From Cryptomeria japonica (lineage: Eukaryota; Streptophyta; Pinopsida; Cupressales; Cupressaceae), in contig NC_081411.1 of assembly GCF_030272615.1 (NCBI RefSeq), forward strand, positions 186,999,449 to 187,063,448: a stretch of 64,000 nt of DNA, written 5' to 3'. The translations under genes and the position numbers were made by a program. Under the pieces are notes generated by a model that was not told the origin of the DNA, searched no databases, and saw only the letters and a program-made list of their open reading frames with translations. Position 1 is the stretch's first letter. Each line of letters opens with the position of its first letter. Positions 24,459-34,283 of the stretch are shown here, in pieces.

Positions 24459-25106
24459 ATGTCGGGTCAACCATTTCTTGAAGATTGTCCGCAATTCGAC
24501 GTTTGCAAATTCCAACAGAGGCTGAGTTTGCAACTATATCCCAAGGAGCTGTCCGAATTTGCATTTGCAACTCACTGCAAAATTCATGGCACCACAGTGC
24601 ACAAAGAACTGAATCGCTTGACATTTCTATCAAGAATCGAGTTAGCACTACAGGGACACATCTTTTTCTGGGATATTCCCAAACTAGAGGAATTCGTAGA
24701 GCCGGATATCCCCAGTCCTCCGTCCTGCATCGAGGAGTTTATAAGATTTAAGGATCGGATTGAGAACCATTTTGGTCTCGAGGAGTTATGTTTGGAGAAC
24801 GTGTTGTCACCTTGGTGGTGCAGAAATCACCGCACCCCACATTCAGAATTCACCTGCTCGCTATGCATGGAGGCAGTCAGTCAAGTTAAAGCCCAGTTTG
24901 GACTGCCTGAAGAACCAGAGGAGCCCATCACCAGCAAAGAATGGAGTGTCGACCTTGCTGCAGACGAGTATAGACAGATGCAAAATCAATACAGCGCCGC
25001 ACTCCCCGATGATGAAAGGATGGAGTTACCAATTGTTGAGCAAGATGAACTAGTCAATCAGATTATGGCAACTATTTTGCTGTCCTTGCTCCTAAGGCAG
25101 ATGTAA
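24459..25106 (+). CDS. Unknown 215-residue protein in the gag position of F
   Basis: This open frame starts at an ATG about 280 bases after the primer site, where gag is expected. The protein is acidic and is not recognised as any gag family I know. Residues about 120-136 show WWCRNH...FTCSLC, a C-x2-H-x8-C-x2-C arrangement that could bind zinc. A glutamate-rich segment (PEEPEEPITSKEW) follows. The element lacks polymerase genes, so this would be its only product. Coding-like sequence continues past its stop toward the B insertion; the element is old and should be treated as a fossil. Function unknown. Confidence 0.45.
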   Translation: MSGQPFLEDCPQFDVCKFQQRLSLQLYPKELSEFAFATHCKIHGTTVHKELNRLTFLSRIELALQGHIFFWDIPKLEEFVEPDIPSPPSCIEEFIRFKDRIENHFGLEELCLENVLSPWWCRNHRTPHSEFTCSLCMEAVSQVKAQFGLPEEPEEPITSKEWSVDLAADEYRQMQNQYSAALPDDERMELPIVEQDELVNQIMATILLSLLLRQM

Positions 25107-25643
25107 CTGAGGGTGACTGTGCTGTCCTTGCATTTGATGAGGACACTGTTCAGGAGGATAACCAAGTGAGCTCCGTGGATCAGCCACAAGTTGAAGAGCA
25201 GTTTGCAGCAGCCCCGCCAATGGACGATACAATCCAAGAGCTAGTTGAAGACACTTTTGAGGACCAATCAATCAAAAGAGTCCCTGGTGTTTGGAGACGT
25301 GCTGACAGAAGTGCATAAGGCTGCACTGTTCATGAAATCTGAAGATGCACCAACAGATGATGCACCCCTCTTTCCTGAGTTCGAGTTCCGTTTCAAGACT
25401 GATTTTCAGCCTGCGCAACCCAATGTGGAATTTGATGCTGATTTGCACACACCGGACGCTGTCGAGATGCTGCACCACCAATGGCGACCTCCTAATACAG
25501 CTGCTAAAGATCTTCTGCCGCACAACACCCCGCTTGACTCAGAAACTTGCTAGGTTGTTTCTTTCCCTCCTGCTGTTAATTTTGAAAATTTTCCGTTCAA
25601 TTTTAAATATTCTGGGAAAACAACCTGTAAATGGATTAACCAC
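25107..25643 (+). other. F internal region, acidic coding-like remnant
   Basis: Between the 215-residue frame and the B insertion the + strand keeps coding-like composition (acidic, Asp/Glu/Pro-rich stretches). It is probably the decayed remainder of the same F product. No motif was recognised. Confidence 0.4.
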
Positions 25644-26494
25644 GGACCTGTTGACGTGTATTTTGTACACAATCATACACAGAATAAAATACCAATAGGC
25701 ATCTTATCCTCTCTTGAGAAAATAGTCTCTAACTGCTGAAGATTCGCGTAAAGGATCAGTTAGGTAGACTCCAAGGTTCTTTTAGTAGGGTCTCTATGTG
25801 TGGACAAGCTTTTTAGTTGTATGATGTGATTTGCTGTTTCCTCCAAGGGGTCTTACGCATTCTAAAGCTCGAAGATTTTACTAAACTAAAAGGAACTTTC
25901 AAAAAAAAGCAAAAGATAGGGTTTAAAGAGGTCTAATCTAGCCTAACCCTATGAATGACTTAGTATGGACGAGATTTGGCAAGACTCAACCAACTTCAAT
26001 TTTGCCATAAGATAACAACTCAGTTGAAATTAGTGCGATCTTCTAAGGTAATATAATGGTATTCAATGCATCAAAGATCAAGGACACTACTACGAAGGTA
26101 CATATCCAAGACACAATGATAATTGAAGATTAAGGACTCAAAGTGTTCTCCAGTCGACCACACAAGGCGTTCCTACAATCAGCAAGAAGCTAGTGGTTTG
26201 GATTACGAATCCTACCAAATATCAAATCTCACACTTAGTCTTTCAAATTAACAAACTACTTCGATTGAGCACGATTCAAGTGTATCACACAACCATGAAG
26301 ATAACTCAAGAAATTTGCAACAAAACACCATAACTTCAATATTTTATTGATTTCCAAGTCATCATGTACAACAATTGCTTGAATTTCTCTCTTCAAGACT
26401 CAATCTTGCTACAAAATAAAATTGCTTATAACTCTAATCAACTATTAACTCTCTATTACACTATTAACTATTACCAAATGAAATGGAAAATGGG

Positions 26495-26506
26495 GGTATA
26501 AATAGC
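26495..26506 (-). promoter_or_regulatory. LTR core promoter TATA of B
   Basis: On the minus strand this reads GCTATTTATACC, with the conserved CATTTCATTTGG-like segment downstream. It is equivalent to CTATATAAG in A and D, and to CTATAAAAGG in F (23276 and 36427), which is followed by a similar TCATTGTAAAGG segment. Confidence 0.65.
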
Positions 26507-26568
26507 ATCCCCAGTTACAATGAAAGGTCCAGATTGAAAGTAAATCAACGGACAAGATCATGACACCT

Positions 26569-26586
26569 AAACCCTAATTAGGGTTT
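26569..26586. promoter_or_regulatory. Telo-box palindrome in B
   Basis: A perfect AAACCCTAATTAGGGTTT palindrome lies between the stop codon of the long ORF (about 100 bases away) and the LTR core promoter. Position and sequence match those in D, C and E. Confidence 0.75.
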
Positions 26587-26688
26587 GTTACAAATGACCT
26601 CCTTTTTACTGAACAATATTAAATACATAGCCAAATATTAAATTTGGCACAAAAACCTAGGAGGTATCAACCAATGAGAAATAAGATG

Positions 26689-29600
26689 TCATGTCATCTG
26701 TAACAACCTTTCATCTAGAATCTTATTCCCTTTCCAATTCTCTTTCTTAGCATATGCAATGAATTTTGTCACGATTCCTTCGATTTCTGTGATTGGAATC
26801 TCGGGAAGATTCTTGATACTCTCTTCTAAGTGGATGATCTGATCGAATGCATCTAGAAGAGCTGCGTCCCAAGTAGGTTCAAGTTCCTTCGTTCTATCAA
26901 TCAGGAGCATGGTGGCGTACATCTGATCATACTGTTCATCTGTAACATCTGCGTCCTTGCGAAAGATGATCTTGATTCTATCCTCAAATTCTTGTATATC
27001 TACATCTGTCTCGACCTCGATCCTTCTGCCAAGAATGGTACGAAGTACCTCAAATACTCTGTCCTGGATCGGATTGATCACCTCCTCAACTTGACCACAT
27101 CTAACACTGATGTCCTCGAAGAGAACACTCTTTATATGGAGTAAGGTTGACCACTGAAATAAACTGTGAGAATCACCTTCCAAGATCCTCTCCTGCGCTA
27201 AAATTCTTTTGGATGTATGTCTTATTACTTTCAAGACAGGGATGATAACGTCCTTGGTATGGGCAAATGCAGCTACTGTTACCATCAATCTGTGGATTAT
27301 CTCAAGAACTTGGATAGCCTGATGAATAATCTTCGTCATCCTTGAAACAAACTCTATGGCCACTGTATGAGATCTATCCATCCAACTACATGTACGCTGG
27401 ACCAGGTTCCTGAATCTTTTTGCTTCATTGATCAATTGAAGGGGCAATGCCTGCACTGGTGATCTAACTGGATCCTGACGTCCCAAAGGTTCATTGATGT
27501 GACTGAAATATGTCCTCCATGCACCGACCTCTCTCTCAAGCTTTCTATTCTTTTCAACTTCTTCTCTAAGCTTGTCCTTCAATGCTTCAAATGTGTCGGT
27601 GGCATCGTCTGAAGTCTGCTCTGCTGTGGATGGTCCTAACTCAAAAGTCTGTATATCATATTCCTCTGCTAGGATCTCACCCTCATATTTGTCTGCTGCC
27701 GGTGTAGCTATCTGCAGTTTTCTGGATCCAGTCTCATCTCGAATCATCTTGGACATCTTGGTAGCCTTCTTCTTTTCTGTTACTTCATGTGAGCGTCCAA
27801 CAAGGCTCTCTAAATCAATTGCATTGTCCTCATCCTCTACTACGATCACCTTAGTCAATCTTTCCTTCAACCAATCTGGGATATTCGATCTTGTCTCTTG
27901 AACTTGAATCTCTTTATGCACTATTTCTTCTTGTCTGGGAGGAGATGTCATTTCATTGTCTTCTTTGTCTTCATCCAACTCATAGTCTTGGAGAGATCCA
28001 TTTGACGAAACATGCTGTGCCTGTCCTTCCTCCTGTCTGTCATTCTGTACCATAGACTCCATGGACTCTTCCACTTGAATTGTTCTATTCTCTGATCTAG
28101 AAGAAGTACCTAGCACTTGATCTTTGTTGGCACCTTGCTTTTTCTTGGAAGACTCTTTCTTTTCTGATCTTTCCTTTCTCTTTGAACCTCTCGGATGGAG
28201 ATTGCCCTCACTGGCACATCGAAGGTTACCTTCACCTGAATTCCTAGGATTGGGATTGCCTTCACTCACACTTGCTCCACCTTCGGCTGATTTTTCTTCC
28301 AAAGTGAAAGACATAGCTATGCCTTGTTCTCTCAGCTTCTGATGTTGAACGTCTACCCATCTGCGAGTACAAGACAAGACTGGTGCCATCAAAGCATCTA
28401 AATCCAGGACCTCAGGCTCATTCCAATCCAACCTTATTGTTTTGCTTTCTCTATCATAGGAAGACTGGATATGTCTGCCATTGTCCTGAGCTTGGTCGGC
28501 CACTCTGTAAATCCTGCATTTCTTGATGAAATCCAAAGGCAATCTAGAATGTATCTTTCGTTTCACTTCAAGATCATCCAGGAGGTTCATCATAAAATCC
28601 TCAATTTGATGCTCATGTCTAAATCTTCTACCGACCGTCTCCTCTAAATGTCCATGTGGATCAAAGCTATTTCTCCAAGCAAAAGATGAAAAAGAATACA
28701 AGGCTAACTCCTTCTCTGCGTCATCCATGGCTAAGACATTAGGACATACCTCAACTGAATTACCCAAAATAATAGGTACTTGAACTCCATTCTGATGTCT
28801 GTGTCTGAATGCCTTCACATATGCTGCCAACTGCCTTGTTACCTCAAGTAACACAATTCTGTCTGTCGGATACCTCGGCAACATGTATGGAGGTAAAGGA
28901 CATCCATGCACTCTAATGTAAGTGAATTTGGGAAACTGAATGAACCAAGCACCGTACCTTTTGATGAATTCCTGGGCATCCTGAGATAATCTGTTGTGAA
29001 TCCCACCTTGCAACGTCCTTGTGATGTTCATCGTGAAAGTATCATTAACTAACTTGTAGTTTTTCCCTGGCGGATGATGCAAGTAGGTATAGGATTCACA
29101 AGCTCTGACCTCACCGGGTCCTCTTCCAATCACTCCTCTGTGAGGTAGTCCTGCGTACTCAACACTCCTGATCAAAGCATAGATGACGTATGAACTCATG
29201 TGGAAGGACTTAGTAGCCCTGAGTCTCCTCAACTGTACGTCTAAGCAATGGCTAATTATCCTAGCCCAATGTATTGTACCCTTTCCTTGAACAATCACCT
29301 GGATGAAGTAAAACATCCACTTCTCAAAATAGAAGGCATGAGGTGCTCCTGTAACTCGGTTGAGCATAGTAATCAAATCTCTGTATTCCTCCTGGAAATC
29401 AATCCGGTGCGGTGTGTTCGGTACCTTGCTTAGACGGGGACGACTCTTGAGTAGCCAGTTCTTGTTGATTATGCTTAGGCAAGCATCTGGATCATCATCG
29501 TACACTGATCTGGCTCCTTCAACGCTCTTGTATATCATGTCCCTGTGCTCTGGAAGATGGAAAGCTTCACTTATAGCTTCCTCTGAAAGGTACGCCAAAG

Positions 29601-29919
29601 TGTTTCCCTCATTGGACACAATTGTCCTGGACTGTGGATTGTAGTGACGGGCACACTCGATCATCAACTCGTGGCACTGAATAGCTGGAGGAAAACCGGC
29701 CACCTTAATGATGCCACTCTCTATTATCCTCCGGGCGATAGGTGATGGCTTGCCAATGTAAGGGACCTCTCGAAACTTCTTCGTGCTAAAGTTCCCCAAG
29801 TTTGTATCTCCAATGTTGCTCCACTTCGACACGATCTTGGTCTCCACTTCTTCGGTCTTCTGATCTTCTTTCATGAGAGCTGAGCGACTGGTGGATGCTC
29901 CCGCCTTCGGGGTCGCCAT
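26689..29919 (-). CDS. Unknown 1076-residue protein encoded inside an LTR
   Basis: An uninterrupted frame starting MATPKAG at 29919; A (MAAPKAS) and C (MAAPK) share this start, so the in-frame upstream ATG is not preferred. Residues about 25-480 form a conserved globular part (landmarks NLGNFSTKKFREVPYIGKP, HELMIECARHY, AWFIQFPKFTYIRVHGCP). Residues about 552-579 hold short EGN repeats, 578-594 a Lys/Arg-rich stretch resembling a nuclear localisation signal, and 610-670 are acidic. About 775-805 predict a coiled coil, and 825-1076 are helical. No reverse transcriptase, integrase, protease or transposase motif is seen. The segment around WMFYFIQVIVQGKG (201-214) and DVQLRRL recalls plant-transposon-associated domains in layout only; this is not a call. 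Function unknown. Confidence 0.75.
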   Translation of the reverse strand: MATPKAGASTSRSALMKEDQKTEEVETKIVSKWSNIGDTNLGNFSTKKFREVPYIGKPSPIARRIIESGIIKVAGFPPAIQCHELMIECARHYNPQSRTIVSNEGNTLAYLSEEAISEAFHLPEHRDMIYKSVEGARSVYDDDPDACLSIINKNWLLKSRPRLSKVPNTPHRIDFQEEYRDLITMLNRVTGAPHAFYFEKWMFYFIQVIVQGKGTIHWARIISHCLDVQLRRLRATKSFHMSSYVIYALIRSVEYAGLPHRGVIGRGPGEVRACESYTYLHHPPGKNYKLVNDTFTMNITRTLQGGIHNRLSQDAQEFIKRYGAWFIQFPKFTYIRVHGCPLPPYMLPRYPTDRIVLLEVTRQLAAYVKAFRHRHQNGVQVPIILGNSVEVCPNVLAMDDAEKELALYSFSSFAWRNSFDPHGHLEETVGRRFRHEHQIEDFMMNLLDDLEVKRKIHSRLPLDFIKKCRIYRVADQAQDNGRHIQSSYDRESKTIRLDWNEPEVLDLDALMAPVLSCTRRWVDVQHQKLREQGIAMSFTLEEKSAEGGASVSEGNPNPRNSGEGNLRCASEGNLHPRGSKRKERSEKKESSKKKQGANKDQVLGTSSRSENRTIQVEESMESMVQNDRQEEGQAQHVSSNGSLQDYELDEDKEDNEMTSPPRQEEIVHKEIQVQETRSNIPDWLKERLTKVIVVEDEDNAIDLESLVGRSHEVTEKKKATKMSKMIRDETGSRKLQIATPAADKYEGEILAEEYDIQTFELGPSTAEQTSDDATDTFEALKDKLREEVEKNRKLEREVGAWRTYFSHINEPLGRQDPVRSPVQALPLQLINEAKRFRNLVQRTCSWMDRSHTVAIEFVSRMTKIIHQAIQVLEIIHRLMVTVAAFAHTKDVIIPVLKVIRHTSKRILAQERILEGDSHSLFQWSTLLHIKSVLFEDISVRCGQVEEVINPIQDRVFEVLRTILGRRIEVETDVDIQEFEDRIKIIFRKDADVTDEQYDQMYATMLLIDRTKELEPTWDAALLDAFDQIIHLEESIKNLPEIPITEIEGIVTKFIAYAKKENWKGNKILDERLLQMT

Positions 29920-30501
29920 ACCTACACAACATTTCATTATAAGGACTAGATTTTGCAATAAATAACATAGATTAGAGAGATAAAGTTTTTAGGAAACATC
30001 ATGATAAGTCTCTAGAGTTATCATTTCCTAAAAAACAACGATGATTGAGCTAAGAGATTCAAAATTTCAAAATTTCAAAAATTAAAATATGACGATCAAC
30101 GAATAAAACAATAAAATCAAGTCGCCATACCTCAATTGAGAGCTAACTCTAGAATGCAAAAAGACAAAATTCGCCTAGGCAAAATTGATGTATAAATGGT
30201 CTTCAATGTTATCTCCTCAAGAAATCAATTTCGCCACCTTTGGATTGAACGTGATCTTCAATTGCACCTTTGACAATTCGCTCAAATGGATCTTCAAGTT
30301 CGCCTTTGACGTAGTCTTCAATCCTTGGCAAATTCGCTCCAATGAAGTCTTCAAATATCGCACCACCCTTTGATATTAGCGCCACCCTTTTGGAATGAAA
30401 TTCGCACCATACATGAAATACTTCGCACTTCCTTCTTTCTCCTCAAGATCGCATGTAGAAGGCTAAAAATGATTATGTGAAAGTGATTATTTTCACCCTC
30501 C

Positions 30502-30509
30502 ATATATAG
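30502..30509 (-). promoter_or_regulatory. TATA box upstream of the B long ORF
   Basis: The minus strand reads GCGCTATATATGGAGGG around here, about 585 bases before the start codon. TATA-like sequences sit at the same place in A (near 21247), C (near 60107), D (9701) and E (near 62979). It is distinct from the LTR core promoter, which lies beyond the other end of the ORF. Confidence 0.6.
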
Positions 30510-30835
30510 CGCTTGCATTGCATTCATTCCTTAGGCCGACTTGAGGATATGAAATGATTTTTTTAAATGATTTTCAATAAAATAACAAGGCCGACCTCCC
30601 TTAAATGAGCGCTCCATGCGATTTTTATTAACTAATTAATTAATTATTAAATGCCTTACGTTTTTTAATTTGCAAATTTCGATTTTAATAAAGGCAAAAT
30701 AATTAATAAATGATCAATGCCATATTAAATGCCAAATTAAATAGGATTTTCAATTTTTATCGATTTTAGCATTTTAAGGAAATTCGAATTGTTTATTTGG
30801 CGCCAATATTATGAAAATGAAAGGGACGTACCTCA

Positions 30836-32594
30836 TCGCTCTGGTCCCTTGGAGAGGGACAGGAGCGATCCATGATTTTGTCTTGATTTTTGCATTTTTT
30901 ACGTCCAACTCCTTCCTTTCCACGTTCAATATCGATCATTTATGAGTCCTTCGAATTTGATTGCCTTGTGTGCGTTCATAGGTGCCTTTTGGATGTTTAT
31001 CGCCCTGGTCCCTTGGAGAGGGACAGGAGCGATCTATGATTTTCACGTTCACTATGCATCTTCGACCTTCGGTCTTTGATTGTAAAGCAAATAGTATCTT
31101 TGCTCGTTCCTTTTACACTTGCTCCATTTGTTTTCATGACGTGTTTGGACGTTTAAAGGGATCATCGCCCTTGTCCCTTGGAGAGGGACAGGAGCGATCC
31201 ATGTTTTCTCCTTGACCTTGGCAACTTCCAACTTCGATCCTTGTTGTGATGTCTTCCAAACGCCGTCCTTCACCTTATTCATCCTTGCCTTGCCTCGTTT
31301 TGAAGGAACATGAGTGCCTTTGATGAGATCGCCTTGGTCCTTGTCCAAAGGACAGGAGCGATGTGAGCTTTTAGTTTGACTAGCAACGTTTGGACGTTCA
31401 AAACTTCGGCATGTGGTCTTCAAAGAACGCCTCGAACCTTGCATAACCTTGTGAAGTCTTAGCTTAGTTTGAACTTGAAGCAAAATAAAGAGTCCAAAGC
31501 AAATCGCCCTGGTCCCTTGGAGAGGGACAGGAGCGATATGGTCTCCATGTTCAAAATGATGATCATTTTACGTTCAAAATCTCTATATACCATCTTCAAA
31601 AGGCACCATGGACCCTCTAAGACCCTGCAAAATCTTGTCCTTACGTAAAACTTGCATGAAGTGGCCAATATATCCAACATCGCTCTGGTCCCTTCCTGAG
31701 GGACAGGAGCGATCTAGGTCTTAGAGTGCAAATCTCTTCATTATAACGATCTTCGAGTGCTTGTGCTTGATGAAGACGCCTTGAAATGTCCTTTGCCACC
31801 TTGTCTTGACTCGGATCGGTTTTAACTTGAGTGAGGAGCAAAATAATCATTGTATCGCCCTGGTCCCTTGGAGAGGGACAGGAGCGATCCATCTCTTGTG
31901 GCCTTCATTCCATTTTGTCATGTTCCAAATTTATACTCAATGGATTCGTCATGCTCTACTCCATTCATCCATGCCTTGATATCTTCTGCAACTTAGCAAG
32001 AAAATCAATTATAACAAAAATCGCTCTGGTACCTTCCTGAGGGACAGGAGCGAACTAGGCTTTTTGGGACCCCTGTGGACGTTTTAAAATATTCAATTTA
32101 TATTCAATGAGTTCATCTCACGCTCTTCCTTGCCTTTGGACGTAAACTTATCTTGATTTTTGCCTGGATTTTGCCCAATGAAGGACATCGCTCTGGTCCC
32201 TGGGAGAGGGACGGGAGCTATAAGGTACTTCGCCCTGGTCCCTTGGAGAGGGACAGGAGCGAACTTTGCATTCTGGACCATTCTCCTTCATTTTTGCATC
32301 TCAAATTATATTCATTTGGTAAAGCATCTCCCTTTGGACGTCTTCAAATCATCAAATCGTCGAAATCTCGCAAGGACAAGGCAAAATTTGATCTGTAGCT
32401 CCGGTCCTTCACTGAGGGACATGAGCGATTTTCCTCCTGGAGGCGTTTCGGTGCTCATGAAAATCTTCAATTTATATTCAATGGAAAGATCTCGCCGTTC
32501 TCCATCACTTACAATTCGAAATTTGTCTGGACTCTGCAGGAATAATGAGATATTTGAAAACGAGCTCCCGTCCTTCACTGAGGGACAGGGGCGA
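30836..32594. repeat. Hairpin array in B, twelve copies at about 164-176 bases
   Basis: The core (TCGCTCTGGTCCC ... GGGACAGGAGCGA, about 33 bases, near-complementary arms) starts at 30836, 31000, 31165, 31329, 31504, 31680, 31855, 32021, 32188, 32230, 32398 and 32563. Apart from one extra copy at 32230, spacing is 164-176 bases throughout. Spacers are diverged but several keep a TTCAATTTATATTCAATGG-like segment. The array lies upstream of the ORF TATA in sense orientation. Confidence 0.9.
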
Positions 32595-33042
32595 TTTTGC
32601 TCCTACAGGCCAAAATAACATGATTTTTCACATTTTAACACTTCACAAGGCAAAAACAAATCATTTCCAATGCCCAGGATCAAAGATCAAAAAAGTCAAA
32701 ATTTAGTCAAAATATTCAATCGGACAAAGATTCACATTTCACTTTCAATACTTAGACAAATTTAAGCTCTGCATCAACATTCCAATTGAACATTAGACCA
32801 TTCTGGCGAATTCATTGCATTCAAAATTTGCATCCTAGGAAAGGAAGCTCAAAAGCTCTCAAAAATGACTGGATTTTGGCCTGAAAAGACAAAATGAAAA
32901 CCCTAAGGCTTGACCCTAAATCCAGACAACTAACTGACTAACAAAATCCTAAAAACGAAGGCGAAAAACAAGGGGAAAACAAGCAAAAAGAGGGGGTCCC
33001 CATTTGCGATGGGGCGATGTGTGAAATGGTCACAACAGGACC

Positions 33043-34283
33043 TAATGAACTCCCTTAATTGATAATTTTACCCGATGTCCTAGTTAAACCTGAGAGTGGC
33101 CAACTGAACATTTTCTTTTCAGAGTACAAAGACAAACAAGCCAAGCTGAGAACTGTTCCCACTGCCTTGTTACTGCTGCACGTATTGAGAAATCACCCTG
33201 GGTCAGGGATGCATGCATATAGTCCACATTTTATACAGTCGGTCTCTTCTTGTATATAGTTAGTTTAGGATTTTGCTTTCCGTTTTGGAGTAGTTTATTT
33301 TCTGTTCTTAGTTTAGTTTCCCTGTTTTTCGCTTTAGTTTCGTTTGTTTTTCCGTAGTGTAGGTGTCCTTTTGGAAGGGGGTGTCTCCCTGTCAGTTTTT
33401 GTTAGGGGTATGTATGCTATGCATGACATTGGTGTGCAAAGTCAGGATGTTTTTCTGGTCTGTTTCTTTGATGTCGACTTTGGTAGAGCACCTAATTGAC
33501 GGTTGCCCTTGTAGTCAGTCCATTTTGGTTTAAGGCTTAGAATGAGTCATTCTAAAAATTTAGTTGCTTACTGCGTTTTGTCACCGAAGTTGCGATCACT
33601 GCACTTTTAAACGCTTAAATTCGCTTTAGTCTGTCGTTTTATCAAAGGGAAGTCATTGCAAGTGAAAATTTTGAAGCTCTGCTTCAGCGACCACTGTAAC
33701 GCTCAATCCCACGTAGGCTTCACTGCTTACGAGCCAATGTGAAAAAGTGAAAATCAAAAGAAAAAAATCAAAGGAAAAGAAATTGAAAAGCAAAGAAATA
33801 TCAAATGCTTGGCTTTGGGAGTGTAGACACCTCTGTCGATATTCAAAGGAAAATTTATCGGAAATAGAGCAATCTCTGTGAGCTTACAGGCGATAACTCC
33901 GTCGGGGCTATAGACGCTCGCTGGCAGTGGGGCTCTATCCAGGTTGCAATCTCTGTGAGCTTACAGGCGATAACTCCGTCGGGGCTATAGACGCTCGCTG
34001 GCAGTGGGGCTCTATCCAGGTTGCTTTTGGAGTATGAGTCCGCAAGGTAGCTTACCTTGATTGAACAATGATATCTCAACTTTCTTTAAGCCGGAATGAA
34101 CTTCACTGTACACACTTGATTTTCAAGGTTGGTGACTTGATTCAGTTTGTGACCTTATTTTTACTTTGAATCTATCTTTTGTCATTCGCAGTGTTTTGTG
34201 GGGTATATACCAGAGATTCTGGGGTTTGATCCGGATAGTCATCATTGAAATGTTCAGGAACATTTCCTAGCCGAGTCGTCATT
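33043..34283 (+). other. F internal region, right part
   Basis: This continues F after the B insertion and runs to the 3' LTR. No open frame longer than about 70 codons is present and no polypurine tract is evident next to the LTR. The only clear structure is the 77-base tandem duplication listed separately. Confidence 0.5.
33869..34022. repeat. Perfect 77-base tandem duplication
   Basis: Two identical adjacent units (33869-33945 and 33946-34022) begin GCAATCTCTGTGAGC and end CTATCCAGGTT. A partial third start follows. In an element whose two LTRs have diverged noticeably, perfect identity points to a recent duplication or ongoing gene conversion. Confidence 0.95.

Larger units (their letters stand above)
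25649..33037 (-). mobile_element. Giant solo LTR B (7.39 kb) with an intact long ORF in U3
   Basis: B starts TGTTGACGTG and ends GGTCACAACA, flanked by a perfect 5-base duplication GGACC (25644-25648, 33038-33042), and splits F. Its sense ends (TGTTGTG...CGTCAACA) and core promoter match the paired LTRs of F, so B is an LTR and not a whole element; no second LTR or internal region is present. Sense order: TGTTGTG end, hairpin array (32594-30836), ORF-type TATA (30502-30509), leader of about 580 bases, a 1076-codon ORF (29919-26689), telo-box palindrome (26569-26586), core promoter (26495-26506), about 846 bases of R-U5. It looks whole as an LTR and is younger than F. Confidence 0.85.

Noticed and set aside
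29920-29958. Longer start for the B protein (13 extra residues)
   Set aside because: The related copies A and C begin at the MA(A/T)PK methionine, and the upstream sequence is non-coding leader shared with ORF-less D.
30836-32594. CRISPR-like array (repeats with regular spacing)
   Set aside because: Spacing of about 168 bases is far longer than CRISPR, the DNA is plant nuclear, spacers are related to one another, and no cas genes exist.
25649-33037. B as a DNA transposon with terminal inverted repeats
   Set aside because: The short inverted ends TGTTG...CAACA and 5-base duplication also fit LTRs, and homology to the paired LTRs of F with a primer site decides for an LTR.
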